A DNA stretch of 20,640 nucleotides from Choristocarpus tenellus KU-1152 (Eukaryota > Phaeophyceae). The stretch's first letter is position 1. Each line of letters starts with the position of its first letter. The stretch lies in contig CAXNAD020000384.1 of the NCBI GenBank assembly GCA_964200185.2, positions 1 through 20,640 on the forward strand, written 5' to 3'. Of the stretch, positions 1 to 9,154 are shown one piece after another. Made by a program: the position numbers and the translations under genes. The notes beneath the pieces were generated by a model. That model had not been told where the DNA came from. It saw nothing but the letters and a program-made list of their open reading frames with translations, and did not search any database.

Positions 1-666
1 CACTTTCCGCGCACCATTTCGGTCAAACCCATCCTCCATCAAATGATCCATCCGCCATTATCATGATCCGCTGTTTATTACTCTTTACATATTTGACCCT
101 TGACAAATGAGTTAAGTAAGTAATGTTTCAGAATCATGTCGACCACTCACTCAAACACCAAACAAACACACAACAATGTACTTTTATTCAATTTTGAATT
201 TTTAGTGGAATCTAAATTGTGAAAAAAATGATATTAATATCAATGTAATATATCTTTAGCACTTAGAATAATAGTATAGGATACAAGATACAAGTAGAGC
301 GCCAAAGTAAACGAGAGGCACCTGGACTTGCATGTTAAGAATGCTCACAAATGGGTACATATTCGTCTATTATTTCAAATGTGTGTAAGATGTTTTCTGA
401 AGTGTACTGAAAACTTAAAAATAATAGAGGAATCAACGTTCTCAAGTCAAACCTCCCACTTCATTCATAAAAAAAAAAATATGGGTGAATTACGAAAGAT
501 TGACAAAAAGGCTTTACACGCAGAACTGCCAAAACCTAGGCACCTCCCGTTTACTTTGGCTCATAGTGAATGGTAAATAGGGAGGCATGGCCATGACATG
601 TCTGGAGTGTCAAAAAAAAAATTCCTGGCTGACCATAAACAAAATATTCTAACATAGCCAAATGCA

Positions 667-890
667 TGACTGTCACTACTCGACATGAGTGGGGCCACCA
701 GCTGGAAATGTATAACCAAGTTCGAACATGGTCGAGTCAATGACTGTTACTAATCAGCATGACCAGGCCCCCTGGCTGGCCATGTACAACAAAGTTCGGA
801 CATGATCGTATCCATGGCTATTGGCAGTTTCAGCATGGCAGGGCCGCCGGCCATCCTGCGACCATATTGCTGACAGAGGACATGAAACGT
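667..890. repeat. Degenerate tandem repeat, about 74-base period, 2.5-3 copies
   Basis: Three successive blocks start at 667 (TGACTGTCACTACTCGACATG), 741 (TGACTGTTACTAATCAGCATG) and 815 (TGGCTATTGGCAGTTTCAGCATG). Each continues with a GGGGCC or GGCCC-rich core. Blocks 1 and 2 then share an AAGTTCGRACATG(G/A)TCG segment. The offset is 74 bases both times, so this is a diverged minisatellite-like array. The third copy is incomplete and most diverged. No coding role is evident. Confidence 0.6.
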
Positions 891-1874
891 GCCCGGTCCA
901 GTGAAGAAGTCACCACAACAACAGATTAGAACAGGTACAGTAAGGCAATAACATAGTTTCTTTATCGGCCAAGAAAGGTCAACAAAGTGACATGAAAGAG
1001 CACAACTCCGCAAGATTAGGAATCATCTCGACAAGCTCTCACCAACTATAAACTACAGCATGCACGAGAAAAATCGATTTCAGTTCCATCTCGCAGAACT
1101 TAACAGCAAATAAAAACTGTCCTTACGAAATATCTGTGTTTCAACGAGCGACCATGGGCTCAAAATAACCTGTGATTATAGTGGGTGACGTCTTGCTTCA
1201 CACCCTATACCTGAATTCACCGAGCTGCCAATGTGAATCGATTTTTGTGGTGGCATGGTTTACTTCAGGCATGGGAGTGGTGAAGGGAATCACCAGGCAA
1301 GACGGTTCAGACAGTCGAGATGATTTGAATCTGAGAGAATGAAGTTAAGGTTTGACATAAGGACAAGAGCGATGAGATGGAAGGGGCATGGTTCAGATTA
1401 GGTCTTGAAAAGGAACCTCTCAATGATAAGAGAGTCTGCCTTCGGAAAGCAGGCTCTTGAAGAGACTTCACAGCAGGAAGTCAGGGAAACTTGTCTGAAC
1501 CTTAGACAATCTGATGTCAGTATGTGGTGTGCCACTAATAGTGCGATGACAATCAACATCGTTTTCCATGTTTTCTATTAGCTCATTTTGGAGCTAGATG
1601 TGTCCTGACTTCTTTTTGTGGTTTTAGATGATGTAAGGAACTTGTGAGAAATTGGAAGGAAAAGAAAAAAACGACTGCATTTTTTGTTCAAGTGGATGGC
1701 TGTCATTGGTGCAAATTCGCCATTGGCTTCACTGATCATCCAATCAGTGAATGATTTACCTTTCAATTTGTGACAGTCGTTCCTCAAGTCACAACGCAAC
1801 AACGCACACCTCACAAAAAAAAACAAAATAGATATAATTTCGAGAAATCAAAGGCAGAGAATGAAGGTCCAGAG

Positions 1875-2009
1875 AAAAACTGGTAGTGGTGCCTACAAGA
1901 CGACCTTACGGCGTTTGGCATCACAATTGATACTGTGGGTTTCACTCACAGAAGACTCGAACAGGTGGCACAGATGTGTGGAGCATGGAGTAAAATATTT
2001 CATAGATAG
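1875..2009 (+). pseudogene. Possible C-terminal remnant of a non-LTR retrotransposon protein
   Basis: One frame reads KNW, a stop, then WCLQDDLTAFGI, and further on RRLEQVAQMCGAWSKIF before stopping at 2007-2009. The pattern W-x-x-C-L-x-D-D-L-x-x-F-G-I, followed by a glutamine/tryptophan-rich segment, resembles the tail of LINE polyproteins, where an (R/K)xWxxCxxxDL motif precedes a W-containing end. A GATA-type microsatellite (ATAGATAGATAGAT) follows at once, as is common at LINE 3' ends. The internal stop and the lack of any upstream reverse transcriptase make it a relic at best. This rests on motif memory only; a chance frame is possible. Confidence 0.33.
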
Positions 2010-3410
2010 ATAGATGCCTGGCATATCGCTGTGAGGTCGAAGCAGCTGAAACCCATCATGTGAAGAAAGTAGCCTTGGTCACCAACCAGGTGTGATGATG
2101 ATATCTGTCTGTTCCTCTGTTTTTCATATTGAGTGAAAGTGAACGAGATGTACCCAGGTTTGGAGGGGAATTAGACTAGATTATTTTCCTAACGTAGAAT
2201 ATACCCTTGTTCGTGTTGATAGTAGTCGGTTGTACGTAGCAGGTGCAAGGACTCGACCAAGGTGGTCTGAAGTGTATGTAGATATGTGTCCCTTCTTAAC
2301 CAATTATGATTCTTTTTGTTGAAGGACCTATTGCCCCTTGAATTGTGGCTTTCTTTCTATTTTTTATAACTTCCTCTCTGTGAACTTTGAACGATGGATC
2401 ATCTGCCTTTTTGGGACATTTAGTAATTACTTCTTCCTCTCTCTTTTGTATTTCCTTTCTAATCATGTATTATAGTAGATGTATATATACTGTATGTTGC
2501 TTTCCTACCTAGAGAATCTTGATCGAAAAGGTGCTACATGGTAGGCATTATCTTTTGTAAACAATCAACCAATCTGTTGTGGGGAAGGGTGCAATCAGTT
2601 ATGGACGGATGTTCACAATCACTCGTTGTATCAAAGGAGTTTTCTTCAACAAACTCAAAGTACTCACAACCATCAAATAATCTTGATGTGAAGGTTTAGG
2701 TGAACCTTGGGATAACGTCACATTATTGTGACCGTCAACAGCAAGTGGTCTAGGAATTCTCACGAGTTCCTCTCTTCGAAGTTGATGTGAACGTCACCAA
2801 CAACAAAGAAATGTTTGAACAATACACTTACATGTTCGAGTGGAAAAGGATTTGATTGAGATCACCTCCCAACATCAACAACACCTTTCTATCACAAATA
2901 ATCAACAAATCAATCAATAGAGGGTGTATTTGAAACAGATGGAAACAAGCCGACAGGTTCTTCGTAATGAAGGGGAGCGGGAAGACCCACAGGAGGCAAG
3001 GAAAAGGAGAGAGACAAGCCAAGAGGGAGAGCAATCCCTTAGAAGATCACTCGGGAAAGAAATGAGTGAACAAGTGGTTAGTGAATGAGGGGGGTTTTGC
3101 AAGCTCCCCTCAAACTACTTAATTTTGCTTCAAGTAGATGTTACCCTCCACATGCAAGAACAAATGTTATATGGATATCAGATTCTTCAAGATATGTTAC
3201 GTACAGGGTATACCTTCTTTGGAAGATGGCTTTCACATGTATCGATGTCATTAGCCAATACATATTATGGAAGACGTGAAAAACTCAGGTAACCTCTCTC
3301 AAAATCTTGTAAAATCTCACTTCGATATTATCCAACTTTCTAATTTCTATTGACCTCCCTTACAAACATCAAGGAAACCGTTTCCTCTTTCCTATCTTTC
3401 AACGAGGGAA

Positions 3411-5512
3411 ATGACCCCTGCAACCCTCAGTGATGACGATCTACAACAGTTGTATGCTTGGGTGGACGAGATAAGCTTGTCACGCCCCAAGCGCAACATT
3501 TCGAGAGACTTCAGCGATGGAGTGCTCGTCGCAGAAGTAGGGTTGCAGTTTGTCCTGAATGTACCAATTTCCTTTCCTTGTGTATATATTGGTGCATCGT
3601 AGCGTTTTCATAACTTGATGATACTGCAACCTCTGTTTGTTGTGGTTAAAGTTGAGATTGAGCTGCCTCGTTGAATTGCACTTTCCCTCTTTCCGTTCAC
3701 CATAATGCAAGAGATGCTAAGCGCCAATCTGGGTATGACAGGTTGTGGCTTACTACTTCCCAAAGATGGTCGAGCTGCATAACTATGCCGCCGCAAATTC
3801 GTTAGACCAAAAGATGTACAACTGGAACACGCTCAATGAGAAGGTGGGTACTTCGAGAAATCCGCTAGACAAGGAACCCTGCTGAGAAGATACGCTACCA
3901 CAATGCACGAACTGGGATTTTTTCTATATGCACCCACACACCCAGTTGAATTAGCGGAGTCCATCAGTCGTCATTGCTCTCGTTCAAACAGTCATGGGCT
4001 CCGTTGAAAAAAGAAATTTTCCAATCTTCTTCCCTCGTGATATCGATCAACCCAATTCCCTCCCCATGCACTCGTTCATACTCCTAAAGGTTTTGAAGAA
4101 GATGCAATACCAGATATCTAAGGCTGAGCTGGATTCAATAGTGCACTGCAAGTCAGGGGAGATAGAAAAGGTACGTATTTATAGGTGTTGACCCTGCCTC
4201 TTCCTCTCAACCTTTCTCATGGTTGAGAAATTTCTGCTCATGATGAATTCCTCTGGTAATAACCCCCCTTAATTCATCATTGATATTGTTGCAGAGATGG
4301 TAGCGACCTACTCTTTCTTGTCATAAAAGGTGCCCGAATCAAATACCAAATGCTCATCCACACACCACATATGCTAAGAAGTGGATCATCCTCAAACTCA
4401 CACTTACCATTCAATAATCTTATCTCCCCACCCAACCACCCAACCTCCACCCCGCGCTTCACCCCCTAGCCCCTGCAGCTCCCTCAAACTGTACTTCCCC
4501 ACCTTGTTTCCTTTTTATACTCTTCGATTGATATACTCTGAAGGTATTGTATACTTTGCAGCTCAAAATGGCCAAGCACAGGGCACGTATGAAAGCTGGG
4601 ATGACCTCACGAACATCCCCGAGTGTAGAACAACCCTCTATTGAAGGGAATGGAGGGAAGGGGTGGTACAGTGGTCGAGTTGGAGAGCAATCACAACTAG
4701 CGGCAAAGGTATCGTTGGCATCACCACTTTCTGCAGGGCTGCGGATAGACAGTGCACTTTCACGACAGGAGAGTATGACGCGCGACAGCACGGAGGAGGG
4801 GCCCAAAGCAAGTCAAAGCTTCTTGGCAGAGGGCCTCATTTCGGACAAGGATAATGAGATTAGGGTGAGAAGATGTATGACTTGGTTTACAGTCTATTAG
4901 TAGTGTATATCAATGACGTCGAATGCTGTGTAAATGAGATCCTTTCTTCACTATTGCACTTGCTTCTAGAATACCACTGTCGTTCTTGCTTCAGGTGTAG
5001 GATAATTAACCCTTACTCTTCCCCTCTTGTGGAAGGGGTATCCTGAAAAGTATCGTTCTATCCACACAACAATATTCTCTTCTCTGTTGATATACCTTTC
5101 AGCAAGAAAAGTTGTATTAGTACCAAGACTACTTTGAAAATTATGGCATGCTCTCTGTGTGTGTGTGTGTGTGTGTGTCTATCTATCCCTCTACACGAAA
5201 CAGTCTTATGCAACCTTTTCGTTCCACCACCCTCTTGAGAAAAGGCAACCATACCAGTTACTGGTGCTTCACTTGCTTGATCCACTCACGTGTTAACTTG
5301 CAAATGTTTGCACTTTGGTGGATTCCTGTTACACTGTTTATTTGACTGTGCAGGATCTACGTGAGACAAATGAGATCCTCCGTCTCAAAATTTCAAAGCT
5401 GGAGCAACTGGTGCGCCTGAAGGACTCCAAGATCAACAAGATGAGGCAGGCTGCACAAAGACTGGGACAGTCACATTTCCAGCAGCATCACCAACAACAA
5501 CAGCCTCCATGA
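3411..5512 (+). CDS. SPEF1: SPEF1/CLAMP-like ciliary microtubule-associated protein (CH domain plus coiled coil)
   Basis: Five exons join in phase: 3411-3536, 3742-3843, 4090-4170, 4562-4864 and 5354-5512, giving about 256 residues (animal SPEF1 is close to 236). Every junction is GT-AG and phase 0. Residues 1 to about 118 form the calponin-homology domain, with the family signatures LSRPKRNISRDFSDGVLVAE, YYFPKMVELHNY and NSLDQKMYNWNTLNEK. The middle (about 119-200) is Ser/Gly-rich and disordered. Residues about 201-244 form a heptad-like coiled coil (ETNEILRLKISKLEQLVRLK) matching the conserved SPEF1 C-terminus. The tail is Gln/His-rich. SPEF1 proteins bundle and stabilise axonemal and central-pair microtubules, so a flagellated life stage is expected. 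An in-phase alternative donor lies after 4708 (AAAG/GTATCG). A polyadenylation-like AATAAA sits at 5609, about 97 bases past the stop. The exon 3 to 4 junction is least certain, because a tiny extra exon could lie in intron 3. Family assignment is secure; exact exon edges are inferred. Confidence 0.9.
5156..5178. repeat. (TG)n microsatellite in SPEF1 intron 4
   Basis: An uninterrupted run of about 11 TG dinucleotides lies in the 489-base intron between the fourth and fifth SPEF1 exons, upstream of the acceptor at 5353. It is a plain dinucleotide repeat, likely length-polymorphic. Confidence 0.9.
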
Positions 5513-5518
5513 TAAAAG

Positions 5519-5534
5519 CCCCCTAACCCTAACA
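5519..5534. repeat. Short telomere-like motif (CCCTAACCCTAAC) in the SPEF1 3' region
   Basis: Two consecutive CCCTAA units lie a few bases after the SPEF1 stop codon. The array is too short to be a telomere. It matches the longer array near 13228, so this motif recurs in the locus. It may be chance. Confidence 0.4.
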
Positions 5535-6463
5535 GACGGTTCGTCAAAAGAACTCGTGAGGAGCTAATTAAAACATGTGTTAGCATCCAATATGGTGCTC
5601 TACAACACAATAAAAAAAGTCTAAATGTCTTGTAAAATCAAGGTGATGTCAGTGGTCATGATCAATCACTGTACCCCATGTGTTTGAATCAATTATGGCA
5701 GGTTGCTTAGGTGCTAAAAGCACTTTCTGTCAAGAAGCTTCTTGGAATGGAATCCCATTCCTGCTTGTTCAAAGATTTAAAGGTTGGCTACCTAACGAAG
5801 ACCTATGGACCAAAACCATATTTTTTCTTCAACAAAAAAATATACTAGGTGTATGGTCCTTTTAAATGTGTACCCACGTGAAGTTGTATGTCTGGATTGT
5901 GAACTTCAAAACATGTACAGCGCAGTTGTGCTTTGTCGTTTTTATTCATCAGCATCTTTTTCAAATATACTTTATCTGTACAGTCTGTTGTGATTTCTGT
6001 CAATTTTTTATTCAAAACGCATGCGATGAAACAATTTTGGTGAATATGTGAAACAAGTCAGACCAACTGGATTGTTTTGAAAGATCTTACCTTACCTTAC
6101 ATCACTGAGTGCTAGAAATCTGTATGTATATACCATACATTACACAAAATGCAATACTTATCTTACATTGAAAAAAATGGCATTTCAGCCTACATGCAGC
6201 ACTTTGAACAAAGAAGATATGGAAACTGAAGTATCTATTGAACACAGGGCTCTAATATAAACTCTAGAACCAAGAACAAAAGATTATCATCTGCTGCACC
6301 ACAACTATTTTACGCAGGAAGTGAACCACAAACAACAAGCCCCTCTTGCTCTGGGACCTCTAATACTGTCCACCTTGTCTAATCCACAAAAAAAAAAATC
6401 GATACTGAAAAATTCGTAACACTGGACACCACCTGTTTTATGACATTCAATCTCACACCGCTA

Positions 6464-6622
6464 TATTTTGAGGGCAAGGCCACAATGTATCACAGGGCAT
6501 ACTTACAAAGTATACCTTGCAAGTTGGTTTATTCCACGTACACAGGCCCAATGCACCATTACGTCAATCATGCACTGTTGAATTTTGAGGACAAAACCAC
6601 AAGTCATCAGAGCCCATGCTTC
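6464..6622. repeat. Weak direct duplication, offset about 117 bases
   Basis: The segments starting at 6464 and 6581 align over about 40 bases. Both read ATTTTGAGG, then CAA..CCACAA, then ATCA.AG, then CAT.CTT.C. The similarity is visible but diverged and may be an old tandem duplication or chance. No function is evident. Confidence 0.35.
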
Positions 6623-7107
6623 CTGGAATAAAGCCTGTGACTTTGTTCCTCTTGGGCGGAGAGGATAGCATTTCCTACTAGATCTTACGAGCGGAAGAAT
6701 GGGTTGCATCCTCGACCTACAAATCGGGTGCATAATACATGTGGCATTGCTACCGTACACCTGTGGAAAGAAATGAAGCCTCCGGACCCCAAAATCCCGA
6801 ATTGAACATGTTAGGGGCAATATCCAGCGAGGCAAGAGGGGCAGGTGTAAAATTGTGTACTATTCCACGTATATGTATTAGTTAGTATCTTAACCAAGCA
6901 CAGAGCGTTGTTGCTAGTAACACTATCCAGCCACAAAGACTCATCAGCGTCATCCATCCCACAATGCTGATTCAATATCACCAAGTGACCTTTTTTATCC
7001 TGGCATCCAGAAGTGACCTCTTCACTACAGCGGCAGAGGTAAGGAACGTCAATCATGAAACCTGCACAAGCACGAAGATACTCCTCTCGTGTGCTCCACC
7101 GTTCCGC

Positions 7108-7778
7108 CTACATCCCTCCACCTTGTTGAGACTTCATCAGTCGCCCAAGAACGAACTCGCTTGTGTCTAGATACTTGAGGACGGTTGCGTTGACACAGCT
7201 CTGCTCTTTGCTGCTCAATGAGGTTGATGGCTTCTCTATACATTTTGTGAAGGCAGTCTCAGTCAGCTTGGACACAATTTGCTGCACCAATGCCTTCTGT
7301 TGCTCTGATGCCAATGCCTCCTGCAATAGGGGTAGTGGGACTATATGTATGAGGGTAAGGGGGCGAGTACCCAAGAATCTGGAGTATTCTATATTCGTGG
7401 TTTCATCTAGGGGCACACTCAAGCTTGAGGCTGAAGCGACGCATCATTATCGTACACAATTCATGTCTTACAACAAAAACACCTGATCACAGCCAAAAAT
7501 TGTACTGTTCACCGCAACGCGTTCCAGAAGTCACACTCTCTGCAGTTCGTTCCAATCATTCAGATGTAAGAAAAAGAAGGAATGCATCAATACTAGACTA
7601 ACTTCAGAAAACCCAAAGGGTACACCTGGAGTGCTGCTCCAGACCCTCCCCCCCTTGGACCTGGTGCTACCCCTCCGTCTATGGCGCCAAAGTCAGAGGA
7701 AGGCGCGGTGTCAGACATGAATGCCTCCGAGGAGGATCCGCTAGAATCCTCCTTTCCCTTGCGACCAAACCAACTCAT
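7108..7778 (-). CDS. Small mitochondrial Tim chaperone, Tim8/Tim13 family, with degraded twin CX3C motif
   Basis: Two exons, 7778-7626 and 7320-7108, flank a 305-base GT-AG intron (CAG/GTGTAC donor, CTATTGCAG acceptor). Both edges are phase 0, giving 121 residues. Residues 1-51 are a Ser/Gly-rich leader starting MSWFGRKGKE. Residues about 55-115 are the small-Tim helical hairpin, with QQIVSKLTETAFTKCIEKP, then EQSCVNATVLKYLDTSEFVLGRL. The YLDTSEFVLGRL end resembles Tim8; small Tims escort hydrophobic precursors across the intermembrane space. The odd point is that the family's CX3C...CX3C motif reads A74-FTK-C78 and C93-VNA-T97. The spacing of 14 residues between C78 and C93 is that of Tim8. 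Inner cysteines stay and both outer ones are replaced. The gene runs convergent to SPEF1 and divergent from the gene at 8300. An unspliced frame starting at 7422 was rejected because exon phases favour the MSWFG exon. Whether it is Tim8 or Tim13 is not settled. Confidence 0.85.
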
Positions 7779-8221
7779 TCTTATAGAACTTAAGTGCTGA
7801 CAAAAGGAATCACCACTACTAGCCACTACCTTTTTAGATTGTTCGATGCTAACACAGGACTCACACTTCCTCCGGAGGTACACGTTTATCCCCCGATCGT
7901 TGAAATTTCAATCACAACATTATAACATCATCCTCTATACATTATACTAGTAATTATATTATTATACCCTCTTTGTATAATGGTTAAATTAAACAACAGT
8001 AGTTTGCTGGAGTTTTCCACAACTCAACACCCGAAGACGCTTTGAAGGTAAACGAGGGCTCGCCTACTGCAAACCGAGCATCCATTGAACAAATCACTCC
8101 AGGTGAAACATTTTTAGGCTTGCGTTGGCGTATGTGGCAATGAAGCTTCAAGCTTGTGGAGGTTTTGCTGAGGAAAAGCAGATACGCTTGTCGCCTGTCC
8201 TCCCTCATTCAACAATGAAAG
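7779..8221. promoter_or_regulatory. Head-to-head intergenic region, putative bidirectional promoter
   Basis: The Tim gene starts leftward at 7778 and the low-complexity protein gene starts rightward at 8222 or 8300, leaving 443 to 521 bases. The left half (about 7900-7990) is AT-rich (ATTATACTAGTAATTATATTATTATACCC), the only obvious TATA-like patch. A 74-codon minus-strand frame (8208-7984) occupies the rest and is listed separately. A shared promoter is inferred from arrangement alone. Confidence 0.4.
7984..8208 (-). CDS. Doubtful small ORF ending in a CAAX-like CCLI
   Basis: A 74-codon frame begins with ATG at 8208. The product is basic at the N-terminus (MREDRRQAY) and ends NYCCLI. A cysteine four residues from the end, followed by C, L and I, formally fits a CAAX prenylation box. 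No family is recognised, there is no domain, and it sits in the short gap between two divergent genes where 5' UTRs and promoters are expected. It may well be spurious; expression data would decide. Confidence 0.2.
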   Translation of the reverse strand: MREDRRQAYLLFLSKTSTSLKLHCHIRQRKPKNVSPGVICSMDARFAVGEPSFTFKASSGVELWKTPANYCCLI

Positions 8222-9154
8222 ATGCAAATCCGTTGCCAAGAACTCCCCAGCTCAACGCCTTCCCTCCTTCGTGTTAGCAGGCTATCAGTATTTTGGATCA
8301 TGGTCGAGAGTATGGACGAAGAAGAGCTCGGGGGACTATCTGCAGGCATCAACATAGGCGGAGGAGGAAGTGCCTTCGTTCCAGTGGAGCGGGGTACGTT
8401 TGTGCAAGATGTTTCATCACGGGTACCAGCACCAAATCCACACCATATTTGGGTTCGTAAGCGTCGGCTGGGCGAGCAGGCGACTATGTGGAAGGGGGTG
8501 TGCCAGACGGGGGGTGGACGAGAGTCCCCAGATTCAGATCAATCTGCTTCCAGCGGGTCAGATGTTGCGATCAACCAGGGCATTAAGCGAATGCGACTAA
8601 ACCACAGTGCCTCTTCAGGGCTACTCGAGACTTCTTTATCGTCACCCACCTCACCTGCGGCAGCAATACAAACCTTGGCAGGCAATCATGGTCTAGGTCT
8701 GTCGCGTTTCCCAGCGGAGAGTATGCCAGGCACATGCGAGGCAGGTATTGTGCGTGGGTCATCACAGCATCGTCTCAGCCCTTCCCTCCTATCTGAACCA
8801 CCTTCAGCAACGGTTCAACTCGGCCATGACCCCAGCGGGCGTCAGGCCCCTCCTCCCATAGGTCATTCGGGGTTGGGAGCGGAAGAACCCAGGCAATCGC
8901 TGGTACGCGCAGAGGGAGGTGGGACACTCAGTCAGCAACCAGCGTCCTTCCACTGCCCAAGCTTTCCGGCCGAGAGAGTGCCACCGCCCGGGCAGGCTCG
9001 ATATGTTCGGGGCATACGTGTACAGGCGAACGCACCTGCTGATGTAGACTATTCCAGCACCAATGTCACTCTGAGACGATTACACATGGAGAGAAGGCTA
9101 GGAGGTGGGGGGGGAGGGCGAGGTAGCTGGGAAGATGGGGGTCGACGTTGTTAG
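8222..9154 (+). CDS. Hypothetical low-complexity, probably disordered protein
   Basis: This is the longest uninterrupted reading frame in the window: 310 residues from 8222, or 284 from the ATG at 8300. I prefer 8300, because MVESMDEEELGGL gives an acidic N-terminus typical of a real protein start. The composition is rich in Ser, Gly, Pro and Gln, with no membrane segment or signal peptide. Visible segments are a Gly-rich stretch (GGGGSAFVPVERGTF), a basic patch (VRKRRLGEQ), KRMRLNHS, a long Ser/Pro-rich middle, and an ordered-looking C-terminal segment NVTLRRLHMERRL followed by a GGGGGGRG tail. KRxRL-type patches could be nuclear localisation signals. I do not recognise the family. A GGG/GTACGT donor-like site at about 8393 could indicate an intron, but no matching acceptor is compelling. 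It is divergent from the Tim gene and convergent with the ferredoxin-TPR gene. Confidence 0.6.
   Translation: MQIRCQELPSSTPSLLRVSRLSVFWIMVESMDEEELGGLSAGINIGGGGSAFVPVERGTFVQDVSSRVPAPNPHHIWVRKRRLGEQATMWKGVCQTGGGRESPDSDQSASSGSDVAINQGIKRMRLNHSASSGLLETSLSSPTSPAAAIQTLAGNHGLGLSRFPAESMPGTCEAGIVRGSSQHRLSPSLLSEPPSATVQLGHDPSGRQAPPPIGHSGLGAEEPRQSLVRAEGGGTLSQQPASFHCPSFPAERVPPPGQARYVRGIRVQANAPADVDYSSTNVTLRRLHMERRLGGGGGGRGSWEDGGRRC

Larger units (their letters stand above)
1..3410. other. Intergenic region upstream of the SPEF1-like gene
   Basis: No convincing gene was found on either strand. Reading frames here are short, lack paired splice signals and have no recognisable motifs. The stretch is AT-leaning with A/T homopolymers. 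It contains a degenerate 74-base tandem repeat (667-890) and a possible LINE tail (1875-2009), listed separately. The last few hundred bases before 3411 should hold the SPEF1 promoter, but I see no diagnostic element. A short frame near 1366-1470 reads protein-like (EMEGAWFRLGLEKEPL) but has a stop just upstream and no recognisable family. Confidence 0.6.
5513..7107. other. Convergent intergenic region between the SPEF1-like and small Tim genes
   Basis: This 1.6 kb contains the 3' flanks of two convergent genes. Reading frames are short and without recognisable motifs. The AATAAA at 5609 is a plausible poly(A) signal for the + strand gene. A weak duplicated segment (6464-6505 versus 6581-6622, offset 117) shares TATTTTGAGGGCAAGGCCACAA versus AATTTTGAGGACAAAACCACAA. 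Nothing else was seen. Confidence 0.55.

Noticed and set aside
2828-3102. Hydrophobic Leu/Ser/Pro-rich minus-strand frames that look like signal peptides.
   Set aside because: They come from a purine-rich stretch on the + strand; there are two competing frames, no continuation and no family match.
6503-6835. A 110-codon minus-strand frame.
   Set aside because: No recognisable motif and odd composition (Cys/Arg/Met-rich), in the 3' flank of convergent genes with a duplicated segment.
7108-7422. An unspliced Tim reading frame beginning with ATG at 7422 (MSVPLDETT...).
   Set aside because: A good acceptor (CTATTGCAG) at 7321 joins in phase 0 to the upstream MSWFG exon with a CAG/GTGTAC donor, and the leader then resembles other small Tims. 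The 7422 frame is intron read-through.
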